Assembly (NCBI RefSeq): GCF_023715895.1
Contig: NZ_JAMBOO010000017.1
Coordinates: 24,488-88,487, forward strand
Direction: 5' to 3'
Length of the DNA: 64,000 nucleotides
Source: Domibacillus indicus
GTDB taxonomy: Bacteria > Bacillota > Bacilli > Bacillales > Domibacillaceae
The position numbers and the translations under genes were made by a program. The notes under the pieces are model-generated. The model worked only from the letters and a program-made list of their open reading frames with translations. It had not been told where the DNA came from and searched no databases. The first letter of the stretch is position 1. Each line of letters starts with the position of its first letter. This document shows positions 9,302 through 18,032 of the stretch, one piece after another.

Positions 9302-9640
9302 ATGAATGAGATTAAGGAACTAACAAATAAAGTGATTCAATTTAGAGATGATTGCAATTGGAAGCAATTTCACACCCCTAAAGATTTAGCGTTATCTCTT
9401 TCTCTTGAAGCAAGTGAGTTACTTGAAAATTTCCAATGGCAAAGTAGTCATGAAGCAGTAGCCGAAAAACATGAGAATATGAAAGAAGAACTTGCGGATG
9501 TATTAATGTATGCATTGCTATTTGCACATGAGGTAGGAATTGATGTTAAACAGGCGATTGAAGAGAAGCTCCAAAAGAACAATAAAAAATATCCTGTAGA
9601 GAAAGCATACGGAGTAAGTACGAAGTATACAGAGCTATAG
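9302..9640 (+). CDS. MazG-like nucleotide pyrophosphohydrolase
   Basis: 112 residues with the metal-binding helix motifs of the all-alpha NTP-PPase fold: LSLEASELLENFQW (EASELLE) and EELADVLMYALLF (ExxAD). Short single-domain members hydrolyse NTPs or dNTPs to monophosphate and pyrophosphate. It is the first intact gene after the nuclease-helicase. Such small pyrophosphohydrolases are often linked to defence loci, but whether the two genes cooperate here is inference. The ATG at 9302 has only a weak site (AGGGTG) upstream. Confidence 0.85.
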   Translation: MNEIKELTNKVIQFRDDCNWKQFHTPKDLALSLSLEASELLENFQWQSSHEAVAEKHENMKEELADVLMYALLFAHEVGIDVKQAIEEKLQKNNKKYPVEKAYGVSTKYTEL

Positions 9641-9658
9641 GGGATAGTTTCGAAACAT

Positions 9659-9692
9659 GAGGTTGCTATATTTCTTATCTAAAAGCAACCTC
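9659..9692 (+). terminator. Hairpin after MazG-like gene
   Basis: Stem GAGGTTGCT/AGCAACCTC, 9 bp with a 16-base loop. There is no clear T-run, so termination is possible but not certain. Confidence 0.5.
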
Positions 9693-9717
9693 GTACACCC
9701 ACATAGACAATAACGGT

Positions 9718-10127
9718 CAAATTTTACACCCTGTATTTCTGACATGACGCAGCCAAACTGTTGTTTCCCACTTATATTGACATCGATGACATTTCTACCG
9801 AACTTTTCTTTGACTTCCTACACTAATTTCTTCAAGAACAAGTACACCATTTTTCTCTGGAGGCCATTCAGATGACAAGTAAGGGTTGTTTATCGAGAGC
9901 CGGTTACAATCACATAGCCGAGGTTTACTGCCTTTTACTCTTGATTGCACACTCATGGGATAGACAAATCAACAATTTTCACAAACCCAGTAAACTTTTT
10001 TGTTGCTATTAACAGCTAATTGGTCGGCCGTTATGTTTTTGTTTAATTCTGTTGGTGCAAGCCATTTTGCAATGTCTGCACGTTTAATAGATAAGCGATT
10101 CTCATCTGTCAATTTGTTACTTCCCAT
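9718..10127 (-). pseudogene. Broken treble-clef zinc-ribbon protein (DUF4379-like)
   Basis: From an ATG at 10127 the reading is KRADIAKWLAPTELNKNI then SNKKVYWVCENC and a stop. After frame changes it continues with SVQSRVKGSKPRLCDCNR, NPYLSSEWPPEKNG and KVRWKCHRCQYKWETTVW. These repeats of W-x-C..C with NxxLxxEW are the signature of DUF4379-type probable zinc ribbons, which often accompany restriction-like nuclease domains. Several stops and frameshifts show that it is dead. Confidence 0.7.
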
Positions 10128-10248
10128 TTCATTTCAATCCTTTATAGCTTCTTAATTGTAACAAAAAGAAACATTCTGTTTTCTTGGTGTATATTGGAGG
10201 TTATGGGTGAAGAAGAATGATTCAGTCATAAAAAGGAGATAATGTATA

Positions 10249-10923
10249 GTGAATAATAAGATTCGAATTTGGGAAGATTTTTGTTCCCACTACCAAGTGT
10301 TTGAAAAGGGAGTACCTTTATTTCAAGGTAGTGAAAACAATGTAGAAACCTTTCCGTATGGAACTAATAATCGGATCATGCTTAAAAGAAGTTCTAGCAT
10401 GGAATCCTTCCTAATTAATGAAGTAGAAAAGGTCCTAACTGATTACATAGAGCAGACAGAGAAATACGATGGTTTGATTTATATGATGTTTTGGAAGAAA
10501 GATAATAAGGTTATTCCATTATATATAGGGAAATCTGAAAAATATGGAAAAAGCGGAGGTAATTTATCCATAAACATAAAAAATATTAGACAAAATAAAG
10601 CAAACTTTTGTAGATGGGGTTACAATTACGCTTATCATATAGGGGATTTAAGTGCAGTAGTTTGTTTGGGACATCCTGAAGTTAAAAAACTAAATAAATA
10701 TTCTAAATGGGCAGCTCTATTATTTGAAAAATACCCAGTTGAAGACCCTATTTTAAAAGCTCCTGTTTACTTCTGGATTAAAGCATGGTCCAAAAAAGAT
10801 ATTGGGGTTTGGAAAGAATTTGGTGAAACATCACTTACATTTCTTGAATATTTGCTAATTGGCTTAGCTAGTGAGTTGTTTCCCGGAACGCTTTTGAATC
10901 AAGAAGGAGTGAATAGAAAGTAA
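10249..10923 (+). CDS. GIY-YIG-like protein of unknown function
   Basis: 224 residues from a GTG at 10249 after AAAAGGAGA. The middle (residues ~78-105) carries YDGLIYMMFW and VIPLYIGKSEKYG, which looks like the two halves (GIY..YIG) of a GIY-YIG nuclease fold. The catalytic Arg/Glu are not certain. The rest is not recognised. A broken DUF6884 gene starts at its stop codon, echoing the nuclease/DUF6884 pairing at 4192-6012. It is probably an island defence or DNA-processing gene, which is inference. Confidence 0.6.
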   Translation: MNNKIRIWEDFCSHYQVFEKGVPLFQGSENNVETFPYGTNNRIMLKRSSSMESFLINEVEKVLTDYIEQTEKYDGLIYMMFWKKDNKVIPLYIGKSEKYGKSGGNLSINIKNIRQNKANFCRWGYNYAYHIGDLSAVVCLGHPEVKKLNKYSKWAALLFEKYPVEDPILKAPVYFWIKAWSKKDIGVWKEFGETSLTFLEYLLIGLASELFPGTLLNQEGVNRK

Positions 10924-11366
10924 TGGAAAGACTATGTATTATTCCTTGTGGGGGAAAAAGTATGCGATAAGAATCCGGCCGCTGGACCAACAAAAGCATG
11001 GGATGTTTATATCGGTTCATCTCATAACTCTTGTCAGAAATATGCTAATCGTTTTTTAAAAGTGGGTTATACTTTCAGTGAAACATGGATTTTTGTTTCC
11101 AGAGGATATTGTTGAATCAAATTACGATGTTTCATTTGGTTCTAAAAGTTCGGACATTATTAGCATCGATGAATTAAAGCAACAAATTATAAACAAGAAG
11201 TTGGCGAATTATGAGGAATTAGTCGTATTAGGTGGAAAAAGTACAAAAGGGTCGTTGAGTAAACCTTTGGAAGTAGTTATGGTTATACGTATGCCTTGAA
11301 TGGATAGGCTACATGCTAAAAAAGTTACATAATTCTATTTTTTTAGGAGAAGAAATAAATGATTAA
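10923..11366 (+). pseudogene. Frameshifted DUF6884 gene
   Basis: Begins MERLCIIPCGGK right at the end of the GIY-YIG-like gene. Read across frame changes it gives PAAGPTKAWDVYIGS, NSCQKYANRF, FSETWIF, KHGFLFPEDIVESNYDVSF and ELKQQIINKKLANYEELVVL, ending LHNSIFLGEEIND. The order Cys/Gly start, small-residue helix, AKHG-type loop matches DUF6884 (compare the intact copy at 4192). At least three frameshifts make it a pseudogene. Confidence 0.65.
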
Positions 11367-11533
11367 ACTAATCGAGAATCTAAAAGATCAAGGTATTCAA
11401 AGAAGACACCTACTTCCTGTCTTATGAATTACAAGGAATGGCCTACAGTTCACCCGATAAAGTTTTTAAGCTGGCTGGAAAGCGTGTAGGAATCGAAGGA
11501 AAACTCATACCTACCGATATCATTTTTCCTTAA
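11359..11533 (+). pseudogene. Short decayed reading frame
   Basis: An ATG overlaps the end of the DUF6884 remnant and reads MIKLIENLKDQGIQ. After a frame change it reads TYFLSYELQGMAYSSPDKVF then KLAGKRVGIEGKLIPTDIIFP and a stop. The family is not recognised. It is a coding-like remnant only. Confidence 0.35.
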
Positions 11534-11550
11534 ATACTTTGTTAAATAGC

Positions 11551-11655
11551 TGTGACATTTATTTTTTATCACGCTTAGGGGATTCTTCGCTCACAGTTAC
11601 CCAAACATATCTTCAATCGTTAGCAGACGACAAGTTAGGGGACAAGCAAATGTAA
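11551..11655 (+). pseudogene. C-terminal scrap of a tyrosine recombinase
   Basis: A 34-codon open stretch reads CDIYFLSRLGDSSLTVTQTY then LQSLADD. This matches the integrase C-terminal pattern LGHSS..TTQxYL, including the nucleophile Tyr. All upstream domains are gone. It points to past integrase-mediated acquisition of this island. Confidence 0.6.
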
Positions 11656-11957
11656 GCAGTCCTTTAATGAATATAGGAAGGAAAAACTCATAAAAGAAAA
11701 TTAAATAATGACATGCTGAATGTAAGAAAATAAATTGCAGAAAATAATATAGCGAAACTGTGAACTTCTAAATGAAAAACCCTGACCTGCATCCAGAAAA
11801 AGTTGAAAATCATTAAAGGAGAAAACAACGTATTGTGATCAATTGAAATTTGCGGGGTGTAAAAGGCTAAGATTTTAAAATTAAATATCTTTAAAAATTT
11901 AATATTTTATTAAGTATATGCTGTAGAAAAACCATATGATGAAAACATATGGCTTTT
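11656..11957. other. Gene-free AT-rich stretch
   Basis: About 300 bp with no open frame of note. A degenerate coding-like piece (DMLNV..IAENNIA..CELLNEKP) can be traced at about 11710-11800 but is not assignable. Confidence 0.4.
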
Positions 11958-12557
11958 CTATTCCTTACTTTGCTTTTTTTCCTTACTTGGATTAAATAAT
12001 TCCTCAAAGAATCTATCTATACCTTCAAATATAAGATCAAAGAATCCTTTTTGTAGTGGTTGGTTTAACCAACTTTCCTTTTTACCAAGCCAATACATAG
12101 CCAGATCGTGTCCGCTAATAAGCTCAATACCTAGACCATCCGCATACTTTAGAGCATTTTCATTGTAGGAAGATGTTGTAACGAAGTAACCACCCTTTGC
12201 GTTATTTTTTACTATATTAGAGTGAAGAATAGAGATAGGTTCATAAGTAATTTTGTCACTAGGTTTATAACATTTAACCTGTGCTAAAAATAAGTCTCCA
12301 TTGATTGCATGTTTTATATCAATACCAAAGTCACCAGATTTTTTAGTTGTCTCTGCTTTTCCACCTAGAATATCTTGCATTATAAGAGCTACAAACTCTT
12401 CAAAATTGTATGGATCTTCTATTACTTCCTCTGTTATTTTTATAATTTGTTCAACATTAGGGTCATTTGAACTTATAACAATGGGTTCTTTTTTCTTGAA
12501 ACGATTATAGATGCCCAGTGCTAATGTTTCATATAATTGATTTTTACTATGCATCAA
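11958..12557 (-). CDS. Mrr-like restriction endonuclease
   Basis: 199 residues. Residues ~50-150 hold an Mrr-type PD-(D/E)XK core: FEEFVALIMQDILGGKAE, GDFGIDIKHAING with the catalytic Asp, and FLAQVKCYKPSDK with the Gln-x-Lys form typical of Mrr proteins, then GGYFVTTSSYNENALKYA. Mrr-like enzymes cut modified or foreign DNA. Here it is a single short gene without an obvious specificity domain, so it may need a partner or be autonomous. The ATG at 12557 follows AAGGAGAT. The IS3 element sits just upstream, at 12640. Confidence 0.8.
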   Translation of the reverse strand: MMHSKNQLYETLALGIYNRFKKKEPIVISSNDPNVEQIIKITEEVIEDPYNFEEFVALIMQDILGGKAETTKKSGDFGIDIKHAINGDLFLAQVKCYKPSDKITYEPISILHSNIVKNNAKGGYFVTTSSYNENALKYADGLGIELISGHDLAMYWLGKKESWLNQPLQKGFFDLIFEGIDRFFEELFNPSKEKKQSKE

Positions 12558-12811
12558 ATATCTCCTTATTAAGTGTAGATAATTTATATTTTTTACACTT
12601 TAGGATAAAAGTATTCATTTAGATGAAGTAATGTTGAAATGTCAACACTAAACCAGACAATTTTCTTAAGGGACGATCGTTTGTATTCAATTGGACTTAT
12701 GTAGCCTAGTGTTCCATGAATTCGCAGCTTGTTAAACCAGTTAACATAATCACTGAATTCAAGCGTAAAATGCTCTAAACTATCAAACTTCGTCTATCTG
12801 ACAAACTCTGT

Positions 12812-13489
12812 TTAAATGGTTTTAAACGTGGCTTCCGCCACGGCATTATCATATGGACAGCCTTTCATGCTTAAAGAGTGGCCAATCTGGAAGGCCGCTA
12901 ACGTTTCGTCGATGAGCTGGTTTTTAAACTCACTGTCACAATCGGTGTGGAACAGCTGGATATCTCGCAGATCACCTTGAATGAAAGAAAAAGCCCGTAC
13001 GACAAGGCTCTCATCTTTGTTGGGTCCTGTGCTCAAGCCAATGATTTCGCGATTAAAGAGATCGACAAAGATACATACGTAATGACATTTGTTTTTGACT
13101 TTGAAATATGTTAAATCACTGACGACTACTTTTTTCGCTTTTGTCTGCTCAAACTCGCGTTTCAATTCATTTGCCTGAGCTGACTCATTATAGGGAGTTT
13201 TCTGCGGCTTGAACTGTGCCACTGTATAGGGAGAAACAAGCCCTTGTTCCTTCATGATACGGCCAATACGTCTCCTGGAAACCGTAAATCCACGCTTATG
13301 CAGTTCGACTTTGATCTTGCGCGTGCCGTAGGCACTTCGGTTTTGTTCGAAAATCTCTATGACAGCGCCTGTTACGTCGTCTTCTGACTGACGTTCTTTG
13401 GCCTCATAATAGTACGTACTACGTGAGATTTGCAGGACGCTGCACATTGATGATACCCGAGTATTTGTCTTTATTTCGCTTAATGACAT
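12812..13489 (-). pseudogene. IS3 OrfB transposase, truncated by stop codons
   Basis: Begins MSLSEIKTNTRVSSMCSVL, then an HTH_21-type segment (YGTRKIKVELHKRGFTVSRR) and the rve integrase core. DDE residues are visible: VVSDLTYF, FHTDCDSEF (usually HTDRGSEF, so two changes) and NAVAEATFKT. The reading stops with TAA right after FKTI. The lost C-terminal part continues in frame beyond a further TAG (compare the copy at 63831, which has sense codons at both places) and also lacks the normal final stop. It is a pseudogene. Confidence 0.8.
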
Positions 13490-13774
13490 TTAATTTCGTC
13501 CCATGATCAGCGCGGCTTGCTTTAAAATATCATTTTTCATTCTAAGCTGCTTTAGTTCCTTGCGAAGTTCCAAAAGCTCCTGCTGTTCAGAAGAACGATT
13601 GTCTTTCTCTTTAAAAGAACCGGAGGTTTCATCCTGGTTGATCCACCGGTCAAGAGAGGACGGAGTCAGATCATATTCATTAATAATGGCTCGTTTCGTT
13701 TTTCCATTCTGGTACAGCTGCACCATTTGCTTTTTGAACTCGGGCGTGAATGTGCGGCGTTCTCGCTTTGTCAT
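13490..13774 (-). CDS. IS3 OrfA (helix-turn-helix subunit)
   Basis: 94 residues: RRTFTPEFKKQMVQLYQNGK followed by TKRAIINEYDLTPSSLDRWI, the HTH_Tnp_1 fold, and a C-terminal leucine-zipper-like coil (LLELRKELKQLRMKNDILKQ). In the IS3 family OrfA binds the inverted repeats and is joined to OrfB by frameshifting. Here the OrfA stop is directly followed by the OrfB ATG. It is intact, but OrfB is not. Confidence 0.85.
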   Translation of the reverse strand: MTKRERRTFTPEFKKQMVQLYQNGKTKRAIINEYDLTPSSLDRWINQDETSGSFKEKDNRSSEQQELLELRKELKQLRMKNDILKQAALIMGRN

Positions 13775-13884
13775 AGTTGGAGCTCCTCATCTGTTTTAGG
13801 TCAAGTGTACGTGACCTTAATTTTTCTGTCCAGATAAGTGTAGACGCTCCACTCCAAGTCTTGAATTTTAAAGTTAATTAATAG

Positions 13885-13914
13885 AAAGGAGCCCTTTAAA
13901 CAAAGGGCTCCTTT
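13885..13914. terminator. Strong hairpin, orphan terminator
   Basis: Perfect 13-bp stem AAAGGAGCCCTTT/AAAGGGCTCCTTT with a 4-base loop and T-runs on both sides. On the minus strand a frame with a good site (AAAGGAGC) starts at about 13968 (MMKENLVVVCTVAKWK) and runs into it toward the IS, so a small gene may have been cut by the IS insertion. Nothing else is seen between 13915 and 14156. Confidence 0.6.
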
Positions 13915-14156
13915 TAATTTCCACTTAGCAACCGTGCATACTACAACGAGATTCTCTTTCATCATGTAATCAGCTCCTTTACCTAATCAGTAACAAACGG
14001 CCATTCTCAGGTTGAAGGGAGATAACAATGCTTTTCTATCTACATAGGGAAGTTCAACCGCATTCACCCGCAGCTCGCTCCTAGTAGCTTATAATAAATT
14101 GATAGTTTTTTGTATCAGCTGTGTCGCTAACATTTCCGATATTCTTCATTATAATA

Positions 14157-14197
14157 TACTAAAAGCACGTGCTAATATATAGCACGTGCTTTTAGTA
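14157..14197 (-). terminator. Terminator of the GHKL-ATPase gene
   Basis: Perfect 17-bp stem TACTAAAAGCACGTGCT/AGCACGTGCTTTTAGTA with a 7-base loop, 10 bp past the stop codon at 14207. Confidence 0.8.
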
Positions 14198-14206
14198 CTA
14201 ATCAAA

Positions 14207-16600
14207 TCAATCTTCTACTGCGGTAAAAGAATTCAACATATTTAATGTAGGAATAATAAATGGAGCATATGCTTCACAAATCTTTTCGACATCTTCTAAA
14301 GAATTAAATCCTTTAGAATTCTCCTCATCCTCTTTAACAAGAGAATATGCTGCTAGCCCTAACATTGTCATTCCATAGATAAACTTGTTTTTAGTTAAGT
14401 CTTTTAAGCTTTTACGGGCAGAACTTATTTCTGATTTCAATGCTGTATTATCCGCATTGAACATAAAAGTTAAAGAATCTGTGCTGTCAATAATTTTTAA
14501 TACACGCTTAGCATTAAAATTATGTTGTTCCCAATCTTCTTTTGTAACTGTTGAGATATTTGGCAGCTTTAATTTACTTTGGGACGGGGCATTTCCTGTA
14601 CCACCGGTATTTCCACCAGTGGTGCCACCTCCGCCATCTCCCCCAGATGGTTTAAAAGGCTTGACAATTGTAAGTTTAAATTCATTGCTGAAAATTTCAT
14701 CTGCTGTGTCATTTTCCACATCAAACCTAAATTTTACTATATCATTTTCCGTATAAACACTTGGAGGGTTAAATGACAATGATGCATTACCATTTTTAAG
14801 CTTTAGTGAGTAATCTAATGGTGTAGGATTCAATCCAGGTTGTACTAAGAATAATTGGCTTTTCCAATCTGATCCTTCTCTTATGAAAAGGTCATCATTA
14901 GCATCTGTTTCGAATTTAATGCGAGATTTTTTTCCTTCTTGATTGTTTCCTTTAAAGACATAACCGTCTTGCTGGCCATAAAATCTAAAGAAGGTTGGAG
15001 TCTCTTTTCCTACAAAATTTTCTGATCCGTCACCTTCCTCGTCAATCTCACCAGAACCAATACCATCGTCACCTGGAATGTCAATTCCTAAATCTAGTAA
15101 CTGGTTTAAAACTTCTGTATTCTTAACGACTTTTTTTAAAGCATCTGCTAAAGGCTTATTATCAGCCATATTGTTTTTAATCATTTCTTGAATTCGAGCC
15201 TCATTTAATCGCTTAAGATTTGCTTCGTATGCTAGATAATTTTCTAGCTCTTTTTTTATTTCTTCAGCGAAAGGCGAATCCACTAACCGGTCACGACTGT
15301 TCATGAATAATTTTTCAATTGCTACATTACTTAGGTGAGAGCAATCAACAATTGTTAAAGTATCATCCTTAATCTCATTTAGTTTGAGTCTCTTACGTGA
15401 ATAAATAGCCTTATCAAGCATGGCATGGGTTTGGCCATTTAAAGAGAAAATGACCCCGGTACCACGTAAGAACTTTGAAAGCGTTCCTCTCTTAAAGACA
15501 TATGTTGAACAGCTTAGAGTCTCTCCTTGCACAGTCATTGTAGTATACGTGGGGAAGCCTTCCTCTAAGTCTCCTTGACGAGAATCAGTAAAGTAGTCTA
15601 ATAATCCATCAGCAAATACATTTTTAGACCCTTGTGCTCTAAAAGCCCGGAATTCACAAAAACGAACAGGAACTGTCATTTTGGGTAAACGCATTTTAAT
15701 AGCATGACCTAATCCATTATCTAAAAGAATACTAGTTTTATGTGCACCAATTTCGTAATCAAATAACTTAATGAATGTTCCATAGTTTACTTCAGTACCA
15801 CATAAAGCCGATGCATTCGGAATAATTGGGAATGTATCTGCACTGAATCCTAAAATAGAGCCTTTCTTCGGATTCATATCTGCAGCAATTGGTGCCAAAT
15901 ACTCAACTACCGAACTGCGCATGTTGCCAGTTGGGGGAGTACGCCGAATTACTGTAAATGCCCACTGATTATTACGAGAGTTTGTAGGATCGACTAAAGC
16001 AGGGTTTTTACGAGTAACAACAACTTGTAGCTCTGTAAACTTTGCTACGCCACTTCCTCCCATGTTATGTTTTCCTTGAACAATTGAGATTCGGATTTTA
16101 TTGCTTTTTCCTAGTGATAAAATAGTGTCGGGTAAGCTGTCAGGTGTTTGTCCTTCTCCGCGATCTGCAATTGTAATATTAGGATTTTCAGGCGATTTAG
16201 CACCGGTTAAGGAAACTGCAACTAACCGTGAAATGTCGTCTTTAATCAGTTTTATATCAGAAGCTGTACTGTAGCGTTCTTGAATATATTTAAGTATTTT
16301 TTCTTTAGTTCTAGCTGGATCTAGGATATTGTCTAAGTCAATTCCTAGCTCTTTACCAGCATTCATTAAGATAGCATCGAAAGAATTGACAACCTTTTCT
16401 ACTATGGAAGAAACTGGATGACTTTGCTGATTTCCAATGCTAGAGTAGTTGTTTTCAGTGTCACCTAAATATCTCCATACTTTGTCATCGTGCCAATAGC
16501 CTTTTTTTACAAGAAAATCAATGAGTTCTTGAGTTGTTTCGATATTACAAATTGCTTTTACCTCATCTGATGTAAGATATATGTCTTTTACAATACTCAT
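14207..16600 (-). CDS. Large GHKL (HSP90/MutL-type) ATPase, defence-like
   Basis: 797 residues, ATG at 16600 after ATGGAGGT. The N-terminal half carries the Bergerat fold: N-box SSIVEKVVNSFDA (~64-76; E68, N72, D75), ADRGEGQTPDSL (~145-156; DxGxG) and lid GKHNMGGSGVAKF (~176-188). The middle holds a transducer-like region. Residues ~640-665 are a Gly-rich linker (GGDGGGGTTGGNTGGTG) leading to a helical C-terminal domain. No kinase or nuclease domain is recognised. It diverges from a DGQHR/DndB-like gene with shared palindromes. I infer a two-gene system in which the DGQHR protein regulates or partners this ATPase. Confidence 0.75.
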   Translation of the reverse strand: MSIVKDIYLTSDEVKAICNIETTQELIDFLVKKGYWHDDKVWRYLGDTENNYSSIGNQQSHPVSSIVEKVVNSFDAILMNAGKELGIDLDNILDPARTKEKILKYIQERYSTASDIKLIKDDISRLVAVSLTGAKSPENPNITIADRGEGQTPDSLPDTILSLGKSNKIRISIVQGKHNMGGSGVAKFTELQVVVTRKNPALVDPTNSRNNQWAFTVIRRTPPTGNMRSSVVEYLAPIAADMNPKKGSILGFSADTFPIIPNASALCGTEVNYGTFIKLFDYEIGAHKTSILLDNGLGHAIKMRLPKMTVPVRFCEFRAFRAQGSKNVFADGLLDYFTDSRQGDLEEGFPTYTTMTVQGETLSCSTYVFKRGTLSKFLRGTGVIFSLNGQTHAMLDKAIYSRKRLKLNEIKDDTLTIVDCSHLSNVAIEKLFMNSRDRLVDSPFAEEIKKELENYLAYEANLKRLNEARIQEMIKNNMADNKPLADALKKVVKNTEVLNQLLDLGIDIPGDDGIGSGEIDEEGDGSENFVGKETPTFFRFYGQQDGYVFKGNNQEGKKSRIKFETDANDDLFIREGSDWKSQLFLVQPGLNPTPLDYSLKLKNGNASLSFNPPSVYTENDIVKFRFDVENDTADEIFSNEFKLTIVKPFKPSGGDGGGGTTGGNTGGTGNAPSQSKLKLPNISTVTKEDWEQHNFNAKRVLKIIDSTDSLTFMFNADNTALKSEISSARKSLKDLTKNKFIYGMTMLGLAAYSLVKEDEENSKGFNSLEDVEKICEAYAPFIIPTLNMLNSFTAVED

Positions 16601-16622
16601 AATTATGTACCTCCATGTTTTT

Positions 16623-16632
16623 GAGCGGCTCG
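16623..16632. promoter_or_regulatory. GAGCGGCTC palindrome, candidate operator O1
   Basis: GAGCGGCTCG immediately downstream of the -10 box of the ATPase promoter. The same near-palindrome recurs at 16713, 17949-17974 and 18033 around the DGQHR gene. No other copy was noticed elsewhere in the window. Confidence 0.6.
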
Positions 16633-16641
16633 TTTGTAATT

Positions 16642-16670
16642 ATTAAATAACAAGAATCATGATTTGTCAA
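16642..16670 (-). promoter_or_regulatory. Promoter of the GHKL-ATPase gene
   Basis: On the minus strand TTGACA (16670-16665), 17-base spacer, TTTAAT (16647-16642). The predicted start site falls at about 16635, so the palindrome at 16623-16632 covers the first transcribed bases, a typical operator position. Confidence 0.7.
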
Positions 16671-16712
16671 ATATTTTTTTAATAAATAAAACGAAAAACG
16701 GTTTTTATAAAA

Positions 16713-16721
16713 AGCCGCTCA
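16713..16721. promoter_or_regulatory. AGCCGCTCA half palindrome, candidate operator O2
   Basis: Lies between the two divergent promoters: 14 bp upstream of the -35 box of the DGQHR gene and 43 bp upstream of the -35 box of the ATPase gene. Confidence 0.5.
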
Positions 16722-16734
16722 GAAAATATGTGTG

Positions 16735-16763
16735 TTGATACAAAAGAAAGTTATTATTCTAAT
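16735..16763 (+). promoter_or_regulatory. Promoter of the DGQHR gene
   Basis: TTGATA, 17-base spacer, TCTAAT, about 97 bp upstream of the start codon. Confidence 0.55.
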
Positions 16764-16859
16764 TCAGTTTTAAAGTTGTTTGGTAATTAAAATGAAAAAG
16801 GTTTGCAATAAATTCGAGGTAATGGTAAGTTTATTACATATTAATCTAGAGGTGAGGAA

Positions 16860-17942
16860 ATGTCGACGTCAAATTCAATCAAAATTTCATTCAAGGGATC
16901 GAAAGGAAACCAATTCGGGAGAGAAACTTACGTAACAATGATTCCTTTTAATAAATTGGAAAGTTTCTTTAAAGTTTTTCCGGAAGTTCAACGGAAATTA
17001 AGTAAGCCGCGTGTCAAATCAATTGCAAAATACATCTTAGATGGTATTGACAAAAAGAGAATGACATTCTTAAGTGCTATTACAGTAACATGTAAGAGTG
17101 AAATTGATTATAACGAAGAAGAATCTACAATTGATGTAGATATTAGCACTGTTTTCTCTATTAATGATGGGCAACATCGATCTGAAGCTATTAAATTGGC
17201 CATTGCAACCCTAAAAGAAGATATTGAAAAATCTATTAATCATAATGAAAAAGAAAAGCTTAATGAAAAACTTAATATTTTAGAAAATATGACTATTCCA
17301 GTTGTGATTTTCACAGGAATTGATCAAAAGGGTGAGCAACAACTATTCCATGATTTGAATCTTTTGGCTGGTAAACCTAATAAGTCCATTGCATTAAATT
17401 TTGATTCAAGTGATCAATATAATCAACTTGCTAAGGATCTGGCTAAAAACAACCAGCAGTTATTAAGATTGAACATTGAAACTGAAAAGACTCAAATTCG
17501 TGGTAATAACAATCAAATCATGGTTCTTTCTACTTTAAGAAACATGTTATGTTTTATTATTACAGGCGCAAACAAGGACAAAGATGGACTCTTGAACATT
17601 GAAACTTATGATGATTTGCGTAATACACTTGATGAAATTATTAACTTGTTGTTTGAAGTATTGCCAGAAGATGCTTCTAATCGTGATAAATATATTATTG
17701 GTACAGCCGCTACGATTCAAGGGATTGGTAAATACCTTAACGAAGTGATTTATAATCAAAATAATCTCGATTGGCAAAATGAAATCAGGAAGTTGGGAAC
17801 TATTGATTGGTCCCATAATAGTTCAGTATGGGAAGGTTATGGGGGCAGTTACATTCCTGAGAAAAATAAGTTTGTATTTACTGGTACTAGCTCTGGTATA
17901 AATGGTGTTTATGAAGCACTTAAAAATACTTTAAATAAATAA
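16860..17942 (+). CDS. DndB-like DGQHR-domain protein
   Basis: 360 residues, ATG after AGAGGTGAGG. The family signature DGQHR is at ~102-106 (INDGQHRSEAIKLA). It is followed by the second conserved block LFHDLNLLAGKPNKSIALNF, as in DndB. DndB is the regulator of DNA phosphorothioation operons, but no dndA/C/D/E or pbe/ssp genes are present here, so this is a stand-alone DGQHR protein. It is paired divergently with the GHKL ATPase. The surrounding GAGCCGCTC palindromes make it a good candidate for an autoregulator (inference). Confidence 0.8.
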   Translation: MSTSNSIKISFKGSKGNQFGRETYVTMIPFNKLESFFKVFPEVQRKLSKPRVKSIAKYILDGIDKKRMTFLSAITVTCKSEIDYNEEESTIDVDISTVFSINDGQHRSEAIKLAIATLKEDIEKSINHNEKEKLNEKLNILENMTIPVVIFTGIDQKGEQQLFHDLNLLAGKPNKSIALNFDSSDQYNQLAKDLAKNNQQLLRLNIETEKTQIRGNNNQIMVLSTLRNMLCFIITGANKDKDGLLNIETYDDLRNTLDEIINLLFEVLPEDASNRDKYIIGTAATIQGIGKYLNEVIYNQNNLDWQNEIRKLGTIDWSHNSSVWEGYGGSYIPEKNKFVFTGTSSGINGVYEALKNTLNK

Positions 17943-17948
17943 AAAATG

Positions 17949-17974
17949 AGCCGCTCAATTATTATTGAGCGGCT
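17949..17974 (+). terminator. Terminator built from two operator-like palindromes
   Basis: AGCCGCTCAAT/ATTGAGCGGCT, 11-bp perfect stem with a 4-base loop, 6 bp after the DGQHR stop codon and followed by TTATAT. Each arm contains the GAGCCGCTC motif of the candidate operators, so the structure could act as terminator, binding site or both. Confidence 0.65.
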
Positions 17975-18032
17975 TTATATATGTATCGAGTGTTCAAGAA
18001 ATATATAAATTTTTTCAGAAAAAATACAATAA

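Larger units (their letters stand above)
12640..13846 (-). mobile_element. IS3-family insertion sequence (inactive)
   Basis: About 1.2 kb bounded by imperfect inverted ends: TGTCAACACTAAACCAGACA at the low end and CGTCTACACTTATCTGGACA (minus strand) at the high end. It carries OrfA and OrfB on the minus strand. No target duplication was evident. A related copy starts at 63818 and a decayed end lies at 9060-9241. OrfB is interrupted by stops, so this copy is probably immobile by itself. Confidence 0.85.

Noticed and set aside
16860..17942. A DNA phosphorothioation (Dnd) system
   Set aside because: Only a DndB-like protein is present. No cysteine desulfurase, DndC, DndD or DndE homologue is in the window.
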